A stretch of DNA of 11,910 bases from DASVLX01 sp035552275 (lineage in GTDB: Bacteria > Actinomycetota > Actinomycetes > Mycobacteriales > Pseudonocardiaceae): positions 1-11,910 of the forward strand of contig DASZLR010000276.1 of the NCBI GenBank assembly GCA_035552275.1. The letters run 5' to 3'. Numbering within the stretch: the first letter of the stretch is position 1; the number at the start of each line of letters is the position of its first letter. Below are positions 1 to 6,476 of the stretch, one piece after another. The notes beneath the pieces were generated by a model. It saw only the letters and a program-made list of their open reading frames with translations. It searched no databases and was not told the origin of the DNA. Position numbers and translations under genes: made by a program.

Positions 1-21
1 GCAGGTGGATATGTTCATAGG

Positions 22-140
22 GTTACGGCGGTTATGGCGGGAGGGAAACGCCCGGTCCCATTCCGAACCCGGAAGCTAAGCCTCCCAGCGCCGATGGTAC
101 TGCACCCGGTGGGGTGTGGGAGAGTAGGACACCGCCGAAC
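22..140 (+). rRNA. rrf: 5S ribosomal RNA
   Basis: The segment carries the classic actinobacterial 5S core (the stretch around positions 50-80 containing CCCGGTCCCATTCCGAACCC and GGAAGCTAAGC, and GGGAGAGTAGGAC near 118-130). The 5' end GTTACGGCGGT pairs with the 3' end ACCGCCGAAC to form helix I, with one unpaired base, which sets the ends to within a base or two and gives about 119 nt, the usual length. It must be the last gene of an rRNA operon whose 23S lies to the left of the window; positions 1-21 are 23S-5S spacer. The RNA is part of the large ribosomal subunit. Confidence 0.97.
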
Positions 141-148
141 ACTCGTTT

Positions 149-205
149 CCGACAGGGGCTTGTGATCAGCGTGCTTAAAGGCACCTGATTACGAGCCCCT
201 GTCGG
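149..205 (+). terminator. Long hairpin closing the rRNA operon (probable terminator)
   Basis: A perfect 12-bp outer stem (149-160 with 194-205) continues through a wobble pair into an inner helix (162-169 with 185-192, one G-U pair). After a single bulged C, a 4-bp helix (171-174 with 181-184) closes a 6-nt loop (175-180). No run of T follows, which is common for actinobacterial terminators. It starts 8 nt after the 5S, so termination or 3' processing of the rRNA precursor is the natural role. The next gene starts only 4-19 nt beyond it. Confidence 0.8.
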
Positions 206-223
206 CATGTGTTTGGAGGATGG

Positions 224-2482
224 GTGTCCGGCTCAGGACAGAACGACGATCGTCGTCGACAGGACCGCGATAGTGGCGGCCGCGGCGATCGGCCGAAGCG
301 CGACTTCAATCGCCGCGATCGGGGATTTGGTGGCGACCGCGACGAGGACCGTCGCGCCGGTGGCGACCGTCCCGGCGACGAAGGTTTCCGACGCAATCCG
401 GCGGACCGTGGTGGCTATCGCGGTGGCGGTTACCGCTCGAATGACCAGGGCGACCGGCGCGGCTACCGAGCCGGTGGCCAGCGTGATGACCGGCCCCGTG
501 ATGACCGTCAGCGCGATGACCGGCCGCGCAACAGCGGTCAGCGCGATGGTGGTTACCGGGATGGCGGTTACCGGAGTGGGCCCCGCGAGGGTGACCGTCG
601 TCCGGACCGCTGGCAGGACAACCGCTCCCAGGACAACCGAGGCGGCCACGGTGCGCGTCGAAGCGGCCCGCGTGAGGGCGGCTGGTCCCGTGATTCCGGC
701 GAACGTTCGGACCGTGGCGGCCAGCGTTCTGATCGTGGCGGCGAACAGCGCAGTGGCGGCTATCGAGGCGGCGACCGCAGCTGGGATCGGAACAGCCAAG
801 GTCGCGATCGCCCTCGCTGGTCGGACCGGCCTGACCGTCCGGATCGCGATCGCTCGGACCGTCCACGTTGGCAGGACCGGCGTGATGACCGTCGAGACGA
901 TCGCCGGGATGACCGGCGCGGCCAAAGTTGGGACAACCGCCGCCAGGGCGACCGCGGTGGCCGTCCGTTCGAAGGCCGTCCGACCGAGGGCCGACCGCAA
1001 TGGCGGGACCGCCGCGATGATCGCGGCGGTGATCACCGTGGCAGTGATCGGCGCGATGACCGACGTGATGACCGCCGCTTCGACCGGCCCCGCCGGGACG
1101 ATGCGGGCCGCGACGCCGGCCGCTCGGACTTCCGCCGCGATGACTCCCGGGGACGTGATTTCCGCAGTGGCCGCGGCGATCGGCCGGACCGGCCGCGTTG
1201 GCAGGATCGGAATGATCGGCACGATGGCCCCCGCAACGACCGCCGTGATGACCGCCGTGATGACCGCCGTCGGGACGGCGAACGGTCGGACCGGCCGGAG
1301 CGTCGTCCACGGTTCGATCGGGACGCTCCGCGATCCGATCGAAGGTCAGACTCGCGCGGCAACCACCGCGACAGCCGGCCCTACGACCGTGACGCCCGCC
1401 CCACGCGGGACCAGGACAAGCGGCCCCGCAAGCCAGTCGTGTCCGAGCCGGTCAACGCCGACGTGATCGAGCCCGAGGCCGCCAAGATCGACACCGACAC
1501 CGACACCGACATCGACAGCAACGCGGCCGAGGCGGCGTCGGTGACGCCTGAGCCAGCGCCCGAGCTGACGGAAAACTCGGCCTCACAACCGGAACCAGAC
1601 GAGACCGAACAGTCCAAACCGGAACCTGGCGAGCACCCGGAACCTGTCGAGCACCCGGCGCCGGTTGAACAGGCTGAGCCAGTTGAGCCGGCCGATCCGG
1701 TCCGGACGACCGTCCCGGAGCCGATGACCGGGTTTACCCGTCCGCCGGAGCTGCCGGAGGAAGTCGACTACGGGCAGCTCGATCCCGATGTACGTGCTGA
1801 GCTGCGCGGGCTGCCGAAAGGACTGGCCGAACTCGTCGGCAAGCACCTGGTGACCGCCGGCATGCTGATCGACAGCGACCCGGAACTGGCGCTGCGGCAT
1901 GCCCGCTACGCACGGGAAAAAGCCGCCCGGGTCGGCGTCGTGCGCGAGGCGACCGGACTGACCGCGTACCACGCCGGCGAGTGGGCGGAGGCGCTGTCCG
2001 AGCTGCGGGCGGCCCGCCGGATGTCCGGCGGCTCCGGTCATATCGCGGTGATGGCGGACTGCGAACGCGCGCTGGGCCGCCCGGAGCGGGCCATCGAACT
2101 GGCCAAGGAAGGCCACCCGGAGCTGTCGGCGGCCGAGTCGGCCGAGCTGCGGATCGTCGCGGCGGGTGCGCGTCGTGATCTCGGCCAGATCGACGCGGCC
2201 GTGGTCGCGTTGCAGGGGCCGGAACTCGACCCACGGCAACGTAGTCCGTGGAGCGCCCGGCTGTTCTACGCCTACGCCGACAACCTGGAGGCGGCCGGTC
2301 GGACCGAAGAATCGATCCGCTGGTTCCTCAATGCGGCCCAGGCCGATGAGGACGGTGAGACCGACGCCGCCGATCGGGCGGTCGAGCTGGCCGGAAAGCA
2401 GGGAGATTCGGTAATCGAGGCCGACGCGGAGCCAGCAACCGACGCGGAGCCCGAAACCGAGGCTGACGCGGAGACACCGTGA
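224..2482 (+). CDS. Arg/Asp-rich disordered protein with C-terminal TPR-like domain (Rv1691 family position)
   Basis: No enzymatic function is recognised. Using the GTG at 224 the protein has 752 residues. Residues ~10-405 are low-complexity and dominated by Arg, Asp and Gly, with runs of RDDRR and a recurring R-P-(R/Q)-W motif whose Trp lie at ~199, 216, 260 and 326. Residues ~405-505 are Pro/Glu/Asp-rich. Residues ~507-725 form a helical, TPR-like repeat domain (patterns such as ALRHARYAREKAARVG and AGEWAEALSELRAARR), followed by an acidic tail. The family member in M. tuberculosis (Rv1691) has, as I recall, mainly the TPR-like part, so the long charged arm is unusual. The start is uncertain: GGAGGA at 215-220 lies just 3 nt before GTG 224, while GTG 209 in the same frame has no ribosome site. 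The stop overlaps the next gene by 4 bp. A role in RNA or ribosome binding is only inference from composition and position. Confidence 0.85.
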   Translation: MSGSGQNDDRRRQDRDSGGRGDRPKRDFNRRDRGFGGDRDEDRRAGGDRPGDEGFRRNPADRGGYRGGGYRSNDQGDRRGYRAGGQRDDRPRDDRQRDDRPRNSGQRDGGYRDGGYRSGPREGDRRPDRWQDNRSQDNRGGHGARRSGPREGGWSRDSGERSDRGGQRSDRGGEQRSGGYRGGDRSWDRNSQGRDRPRWSDRPDRPDRDRSDRPRWQDRRDDRRDDRRDDRRGQSWDNRRQGDRGGRPFEGRPTEGRPQWRDRRDDRGGDHRGSDRRDDRRDDRRFDRPRRDDAGRDAGRSDFRRDDSRGRDFRSGRGDRPDRPRWQDRNDRHDGPRNDRRDDRRDDRRRDGERSDRPERRPRFDRDAPRSDRRSDSRGNHRDSRPYDRDARPTRDQDKRPRKPVVSEPVNADVIEPEAAKIDTDTDTDIDSNAAEAASVTPEPAPELTENSASQPEPDETEQSKPEPGEHPEPVEHPAPVEQAEPVEPADPVRTTVPEPMTGFTRPPELPEEVDYGQLDPDVRAELRGLPKGLAELVGKHLVTAGMLIDSDPELALRHARYAREKAARVGVVREATGLTAYHAGEWAEALSELRAARRMSGGSGHIAVMADCERALGRPERAIELAKEGHPELSAAESAELRIVAAGARRDLGQIDAAVVALQGPELDPRQRSPWSARLFYAYADNLEAAGRTEESIRWFLNAAQADEDGETDAADRAVELAGKQGDSVIEADAEPATDAEPETEADAETP
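251..1438 (+). repeat. Degenerate codon-level repeat encoding R/D-rich arm
   Basis: The DNA is built from imperfect short repeats of Asp and Arg codons. The clearest perfect tandem is a 12-bp unit, GACCGCCGTGAT, at 1238-1249, 1250-1261 and (partial) 1262-1270; related units occur around 884-919 and 1015-1080. GAT and CGT are used much more freely here than in the genes downstream. The repetition keeps several other frames open on both strands. Such arrays can expand and contract by slippage, so the length probably varies between strains (inference). Confidence 0.75.
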
Positions 2483-3528
2483 CCGAGCGCCTGCTGGACG
2501 GCTACGACGCCCTGCTGCTCGACCTCGACGGCACGGTTTACCGGGGCGGCGCCGCGATCGACGGCGCCGAGCCGGCGGTCGTGTCCGCGCACCAGGCGGG
2601 CACTGCCGTCCGGTTCGTGACGAACAACGCGTCGCGCAGCCCGGCGGCCGTGTCCGCGCACTTGCGCGAGCTGGGCATTCCGGCCCGCCCGGACGAGGTG
2701 ACCACCAGCGCCCAGGCCGCCGCCGGGCTGCTCGCCCAACGCCTGCCGGCGGGCGCGCTCGTGCTGGTCGTCGGCACCGAAGCACTGTCCACAGAGGTCA
2801 GTGGTCGGGGTCTGCGACCGGTTCGGCAGGCCACGCCCGAGGTGGCCGCCGTTGTGCAGGGCATGTCCCAGGACACTGGCTGGCGCGATCTGGCCGAGGC
2901 GTGTCTGGCGATCCGGGCCGGCGCGCTGTGGGTTGCCTGCAATGTCGACCCGACGCTGCCGACCGAGCGCGGCCAGCTGCCCGGCAACGGCGCACTGGTG
3001 GCGGCACTGCGGATCGCGACCGGAGTCGAGCCGGTGATTGCCGGCAAGCCGGCGCGCCCCTTGATGGACGACGCCTGGAACGCCGCCGCCGCTGATCGGC
3101 CGCTGGTCGTCGGGGATCGGCTGGACACCGACATCGCCGGCGCCGCCGCCGTGGGCGCTGATGCGTTGCTCGTGCTCAGCGGTGTGTCGACGGCAGCGGA
3201 CCTGCTGGCCGCGCCCGCCGAACAACGGCCCCGCTTCCTGGCCGCCGATCTGCACGGCGTGCTGCGTCCGCCGGCCGACGTCGAGATCACCGGCCAACCG
3301 GGCTGGACGGTCGAGCGCACCGACCACGGATTGCGGGTCCGCGCCAACGGAAACGGTCGACCGCGCCAGGACGGGTCGCAGCGGGACGAGCTCGCCCTGC
3401 TGCGCGCGCTGTGTGCGGTGTGGTGGCCGACCGGTGGTGGCCCGGTGTCCGTCGACGCGGCCGACCAAACCGCCGCCGACGCGCTGACCACGCTCAACCT
3501 GTCCCGGCCGAAGGATCGGCTAGCGTAG
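2479..3528 (+). CDS. HAD-superfamily phosphatase, glycerol-3-phosphate phosphatase family (Rv1692-like)
   Basis: This is a 349-aa cytosolic HAD hydrolase of the NagD/phosphoglycolate phosphatase type. Motif I is DLDGT with nucleophile D15 and acid D17; motif II is VTNNAS with T48; K190 lies in AGKP; motif IV is GDRLDTD with D213 and D218. The cap domain lies between motifs II and III, and about 75 extra C-terminal residues match the length of the M. tuberculosis homologue. Rv1692 there has been described as a glycerol-3-phosphate phosphatase that recycles glycerophospholipid head groups; the same activity is expected here from synteny and motifs, but phosphoglycolate or another small phosphate ester cannot be excluded. 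The GTG start at 2479 overlaps the upstream stop by 4 bp (GTGA), implying translational coupling. The last codons contain the promoter of the next gene. Confidence 0.92.
   Translation: MTERLLDGYDALLLDLDGTVYRGGAAIDGAEPAVVSAHQAGTAVRFVTNNASRSPAAVSAHLRELGIPARPDEVTTSAQAAAGLLAQRLPAGALVLVVGTEALSTEVSGRGLRPVRQATPEVAAVVQGMSQDTGWRDLAEACLAIRAGALWVACNVDPTLPTERGQLPGNGALVAALRIATGVEPVIAGKPARPLMDDAWNAAAADRPLVVGDRLDTDIAGAAAVGADALLVLSGVSTAADLLAAPAEQRPRFLAADLHGVLRPPADVEITGQPGWTVERTDHGLRVRANGNGRPRQDGSQRDELALLRALCAVWWPTGGGPVSVDAADQTAADALTTLNLSRPKDRLA
3521..3526 (+). promoter_or_regulatory. Probable -10 element of a leaderless promoter
   Basis: TAGCGT fits the actinobacterial -10 consensus TAnnnT and ends 6 nt before the GTG at 3533, so transcription would start at or next to that start codon. 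No Shine-Dalgarno sequence precedes the GTG, which fits a leaderless mRNA. The -35 region (~3498-3503, CCTGTC) is weak. The last T is also the first base of the upstream stop codon. It would give an internal promoter for the small gene, tlyA and nadK. Confidence 0.5.
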
Positions 3529-3532
3529 ACAC

Positions 3533-3700
3533 GTGCATCCTGACGCGGAATCGCCGCCTGTCGACGCGGTGGCCCGAGCCGAGCGGGCGGTCGCGGCGCT
3601 GGACGAGCTGGACCAGTTGCCGGTAGCCGAGCATGTCGCCCGGTTCGACGCCGCGCACGCCGCCCTGGCCGACGCGCTGGCCAGCATCGACCAGGTGTAG
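3533..3700 (+). CDS. Small conserved protein of unknown function (Rv1693-like, 55 aa)
   Basis: The frame starts with GTG at 3533 and ends with TAG at 3698-3700. The product, beginning MHPDAESPPV and ending ASIDQV, is acidic, alanine-rich and almost certainly all-helical, with two predicted helices (residues ~10-28 and ~31-53). There is no signal peptide or membrane segment. A hypothetical protein of nearly the same size (58 aa as I recall) sits at this exact place, between the phosphatase and tlyA, in M. tuberculosis; this and the 2-bp spacing to tlyA are the main support. The strongly GC-rich third positions also favour coding. The start lacks a ribosome site and is probably leaderless. Function is unknown; regulation or assembly of a neighbour is only a guess. 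Confidence 0.8.
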   Translation: MHPDAESPPVDAVARAERAVAALDELDQLPVAEHVARFDAAHAALADALASIDQV

Positions 3701-3702
3701 CT

Positions 3703-4518
3703 GTGGCCCGAAGGACCCGGTTGGACGCGGAGCTGGTGCGTCGGGGGTTGGCTCGATCCCGTGAGCACGCCAGCCAATTGGTGACGGCCGGCCGGGTGAC
3801 CGTCCGCGGCACGACCGCGACGAAGCCGGCCACCGCCGTCGAGACGGACGCGCCGGTTCTGGTGCGCGCCGACACCGAGGACCCGGGCTGGGCCTCGCGT
3901 GGGGCGCACAAGCTGCTCGGTGCGCTGGCCGCGTTCGAGCCGGCCGGACTGGCCGTCGCCGGGCGAACCTGCCTGGACGCGGGCGCGTCCACCGGTGGTT
4001 TCACCGATGTGCTGCTGCGCCGGGGTGCGGCCACGGTGATCGCCGCCGATGTCGGCCGGGGCCTGCTGGACTGGCGGCTGCGCACCGACGACCGGGTCGT
4101 GGTGTTGGACCGCACCAACGTTCGCGGGCTGGCGCCCGAGGACGTCGGCGGTCCGGTCGATCTGGTCGTCGCCGACCTGTCGTTCATCTCGCTGTCGCTG
4201 GTGCTGCCCGCGTTGCTCGCCTGCACCCGGACCGACGGCGATCTGGCGCCGATGGTGAAACCGCAGTTCGAGGTCGGCCGGGATCGGCTCGGTTCCGGTG
4301 GCGTGGTGCGGGATCCGGAGCTGCGGGCCGACACCGTGCTCGGGGTGCTGACCGCCGCTGGCCCGCTGGGTCTGCGCGCGCACGGCGTGGTCGCCAGCCC
4401 GCTGCCCGGCCCGTCCGGGAACGTGGAGTATTTCGTGTGGCTGCGTCGGGGCGAGCCGCTTCCGCCGGACGAGGCCGCCGCGCTGGTGCACACCGCCGTT
4501 CGAGAGGGGCCGCAGTGA
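3703..4518 (+). CDS. tlyA: TlyA: 16S/23S rRNA cytidine-2'-O-methyltransferase
   Basis: The 271-aa protein has an N-terminal S4 RNA-binding domain (residues ~4-58) and a Rossmann methyltransferase domain from ~65. The SAM-binding loop is LDAGASTGGF at 91-100. The catalytic K-D-K-E set expected for 2'-O-methyltransferases is present as K70 (SRGAHK), D158 (VADLSF), K186 (VKPQFE) and E242 (GNVEYF). In M. tuberculosis, TlyA methylates C1409 of 16S and C1920 of 23S rRNA at the subunit interface and makes ribosomes sensitive to capreomycin and viomycin. The linker between the domains reads PGWA (61-64) where the mycobacterial enzyme has RAWV. The GTG start is 2 nt after the preceding stop, and the TGA overlaps the nadK start by 4 bp. 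Older 'hemolysin' labels for the family should be ignored. Confidence 0.96.
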   Translation: MARRTRLDAELVRRGLARSREHASQLVTAGRVTVRGTTATKPATAVETDAPVLVRADTEDPGWASRGAHKLLGALAAFEPAGLAVAGRTCLDAGASTGGFTDVLLRRGAATVIAADVGRGLLDWRLRTDDRVVVLDRTNVRGLAPEDVGGPVDLVVADLSFISLSLVLPALLACTRTDGDLAPMVKPQFEVGRDRLGSGGVVRDPELRADTVLGVLTAAGPLGLRAHGVVASPLPGPSGNVEYFVWLRRGEPLPPDEAAALVHTAVREGPQ

Positions 4519-5420
4519 CGGAGAATCCGTTGGGGGAGCGGGAAATCCTGCTCGTGGTGCACACCGGGCGGGAAACCACCCTGCACACCGCGGAGAAGGT
4601 GGCCGCGTGCTTCGCCGGCTCCGGAATCCGGTTGCGCGTGCTGGAAGACGAAGCCCCCGACCTGCATCCCTCCTGGTACACGACGGTGGTTCCGGTCGGT
4701 CCGAAGGCGGCGGAGGGCACCGAGTTGGTGTTCGTGCTCGGCGGGGACGGCACCCTGCTGCGGGCCGCCGAGTTGGCCCGGCCGGCCGGCGTGCCGGTGC
4801 TCGGAGTCAACCTCGGCCGGGTCGGGTTTCTGGCCGAGGCCGACTCCGACGCGCTGGAAGAGGCGGTCCGGCTGGTGGCCGAGCGGGAGTACCAGGTCGA
4901 GGAGCGGATGACCGTCGACGTCGTCGCGACCCACGAGGGCGCAGTGCTCGCCCGGACGTGGGCGCTCAACGAGGCGAGCGTGGAGAAGGGCAGCAGCGAG
5001 CGGGTGTTGGACGTGCGGATCGAGGTGGACGACCGGCCGGTGTCGGCGTTCGGCTGCGACGGCGTGCTCTGCTCGACGCCGACCGGCTCGACGGCGTACG
5101 CATTCTCGGCGGGCGGCCCGATCATGTGGCCGGACGTCCGCGCGCTGCTGGTGGTGCCGAGCAACGCCTACGCGATGTTCGCCCGGCCGCTGGTCGTGTC
5201 GCCCAGTTCGGTGGTGGCCGTCGAGGTCAGCCCCGATGGGCACGAGGCCGTGCTGTGCTGCGACGGCCGGCGGATCTATCGGCTGCCGCCGGGCAGCCGG
5301 GTCGAAGTGGTGGGCGGTTCAGCGCCGCTGCGCCTGGTCCGGCTGCGCGAGGGGCCGTTCACCGACCGGTTGGTCCGCAAGTTCGAGCTGCCCGTGCAAA
5401 GCTGGCGCGACCGTCGCTAG
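4515..5420 (+). CDS. nadK: NAD kinase (ATP/polyphosphate-type)
   Basis: NAD kinase phosphorylates NAD to NADP in the cytosol and sets the cell's NADPH pool. The 301-aa protein carries GGDGT at 76-80 (phosphate donor binding and catalysis), GVNLGRVGFL at ~97-106, the NE pair N152-E153 in LNEASVEKG, and the NAD-binding TPTGSTAYAFSAGGP at ~188-202; all key residues are present. Length is typical for actinobacterial NadK (about 300). The frame is open upstream to 4437, but the GTG at 4515 is chosen because it overlaps the tlyA stop (GTGA), matches the family's N-terminus and avoids overlapping tlyA by 80 bp. It is the last gene of the 224-5420 operon. Confidence 0.96.
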   Translation: MTENPLGEREILLVVHTGRETTLHTAEKVAACFAGSGIRLRVLEDEAPDLHPSWYTTVVPVGPKAAEGTELVFVLGGDGTLLRAAELARPAGVPVLGVNLGRVGFLAEADSDALEEAVRLVAEREYQVEERMTVDVVATHEGAVLARTWALNEASVEKGSSERVLDVRIEVDDRPVSAFGCDGVLCSTPTGSTAYAFSAGGPIMWPDVRALLVVPSNAYAMFARPLVVSPSSVVAVEVSPDGHEAVLCCDGRRIYRLPPGSRVEVVGGSAPLRLVRLREGPFTDRLVRKFELPVQSWRDRR

Positions 5421-5447
5421 CCCGCGTTCCGTTGCGCCACAACCGGA

Positions 5448-5453
5448 TAGCAT
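5448..5453 (+). promoter_or_regulatory. Probable -10 element for the DUF1707 pair
   Basis: TAGCAT fits TAnnnT and lies 28 nt after the nadK stop in an otherwise empty 62-bp gap. Transcription would start near 5460-5461. No convincing -35 is seen at 17-18 nt spacing. The same hexamer style (TAGCRT) appears before the small gene at 3533. Confidence 0.45.
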
Positions 5454-5460
5454 CGACGTG

Positions 5461-5478
5461 ATGGGTGACCGGAGGTGA
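5461..5478 (+). other. Possible leaderless micro-ORF (MGDRR-stop)
   Basis: An ATG lies at the predicted transcript start (preceded in frame by a GTG at 5458) and is followed by four codons and TGA at 5476-5478. The TGA overlaps the end of the GGAGGTG ribosome site of the next gene, 4 nt before its ATG. If the start site is right, a leaderless ribosome would end exactly where the next one must load, which would allow coupling. The 10-bp direct repeat GGTGACCGGA at 5464-5473 and 5474-5483 creates this layout. Chance is a serious alternative. Confidence 0.25.
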
Positions 5479-5482
5479 CCGG

Positions 5483-5953
5483 ATGGACGAGACGGCGCGC
5501 GCGTCCGATGCCGACCGGCAGTCGGTCGCTGACCGGTTGCGCGCGGCGTTCGACGAGGGCCGGTTGCCGATGGCCGAGTACAACGACCGGTTGCAGCGCG
5601 CCTATCTCGCCGACACCCATGGTGAGCTGGCGCACCTGTGCGCCGACCTGCCGAAACCCCCACGGGCGATGCCGGCCTTCCAGCCACTGGCCGCACCGCC
5701 GTCCACCAGCGGGCTCGCCGTCGCCGCGCTGGTCCTGGGCATTCTGGCGCTGCTGGGCTTCTGGATACCGTTCCTGGACCTGGCGCTGGGCGTGACCGCT
5801 GTCGTGCTGGCCTGGTTCGGCGTCCGGCAGGCCCGTCGCCCCGATCGCAAGGGAACCGGTCTGGCCATCGGTGGCCTGGTGACCGGCCTGTTCAGCCTGC
5901 TGCCCAGCATGTTCGTCGTGTTCGTCACCGTCGCCCTGCTCAGGGTCTTCTAA
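5483..5953 (+). CDS. DUF1707-DUF4190 membrane protein 1
   Basis: The 156-aa protein opens with a DUF1707 module (residues ~6-58: SDADRQ, a GRLPMAEYNDRL segment, then LCADLP), the short cytoplasmic helical domain found at the N-terminus of many actinobacterial membrane proteins. A short Pro-rich linker is followed by a DUF4190-type membrane part: a hydrophobic hairpin at ~77-113, a basic loop (RQARRPDRKG) and further hydrophobic segment(s) at ~124-153. The ATG at 5483 has an excellent ribosome site (GGAGGTG, 5471-5477); an in-frame GTG at 5465 is less likely. Biochemical function is unknown for the family. It is followed after 19 bp by a paralogue of the same architecture, so the two were probably produced by tandem duplication and may form a hetero-oligomer (inference). 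Confidence 0.88.
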   Translation: MDETARASDADRQSVADRLRAAFDEGRLPMAEYNDRLQRAYLADTHGELAHLCADLPKPPRAMPAFQPLAAPPSTSGLAVAALVLGILALLGFWIPFLDLALGVTAVVLAWFGVRQARRPDRKGTGLAIGGLVTGLFSLLPSMFVVFVTVALLRVF

Positions 5954-5972
5954 CGCACGCGGAGGTAGGCCG

Positions 5973-6461
5973 ATGAACCCCGATTCCCGGGTGGGGCGGG
6001 CGTCCGACGACGAGCGCCAGGACGCGGCCGAGCGGCTGCGCCGGGCGCAGGGCGAGGGCCGAATCACCCTGGACGAGTACGACAGCCGGCTGCAGCGGGC
6101 TTATCGCGCGGTCTCTTACGGGGATCTGTTGGACCTGTTCGCCGACCTGCCCAACCATGCCCCGATCCTGCCGCCGCCACCGCCGCCGGTCGTGCTGCCG
6201 CCGCCGCAACCGGTGTACCGGAACCGGGACCGGGCACGCGGCAGCCTGGTGATGGCCATCGTGTCGTTGCTGGCCTGCTGGGTTCCGTTGGTGAACCTGG
6301 TGCTGTCCGGCACTGCGATGGGCCTGTCGGTGCACAGCATCCGGCGGGCCCACCAACCCGGACACGGCGGGCACAGCACGGCGGTGATCAGCCTGGTGCT
6401 GTCCTCGGTTGCTCTGGCGCTGGCGATCCTGATCATGATCGCCGTCGTCGTCGTCCGCTGA
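5973..6461 (+). CDS. DUF1707-DUF4190 membrane protein 2
   Basis: This 162-aa protein repeats the architecture of its upstream neighbour: a DUF1707 module (residues ~9-61, with SDDERQ, GRITLDEYDSRLQRAY and LFADLP), a linker with a run of seven prolines followed by VVLPPPQP, then two hydrophobic blocks at ~90-123 and ~133-161. The ribosome site GGAGGT (5961-5966) is 6 nt from the ATG. The soluble modules of the two paralogues are clearly similar (GR-x-x-x-x-EY-x-x-RLQRAY in both), while the linkers and membrane parts have diverged, suggesting an old duplication. The polyproline stretch may need EF-P for translation and could be a protein-binding segment. Function is unknown. Its 3' end converges on the yggT-like gene with only 15 bp between stops. 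Confidence 0.88.
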   Translation: MNPDSRVGRASDDERQDAAERLRRAQGEGRITLDEYDSRLQRAYRAVSYGDLLDLFADLPNHAPILPPPPPPVVLPPPQPVYRNRDRARGSLVMAIVSLLACWVPLVNLVLSGTAMGLSVHSIRRAHQPGHGGHSTAVISLVLSSVALALAILIMIAVVVVR

Positions 6462-6476
6462 GCCGGCGCGATTGAG

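Noticed and set aside
207..1466. Long open frames in other phases over the R/D arm (for example + strand 207-1466, and - strand 233-1222 and 306-1310)
   Set aside because: They arise because the repeated Asp/Arg codons contain no stops in other phases. Their products are low-complexity (Ala/Thr/Val or His/Arg rich), and the 224-2482 frame alone continues into a folded domain and couples to the next gene.
2785..2793. DnaA-box-like CTGTCCACA (also at 10869-10877)
   Set aside because: Single 8/9 matches inside conserved genes, with no cluster or AT-rich region; not an origin.
4437..4514. Upstream extension of nadK into tlyA
   Set aside because: The 26 extra codons would overlap tlyA and are not NadK-like; GTG 4515 gives the standard GTGA coupling.
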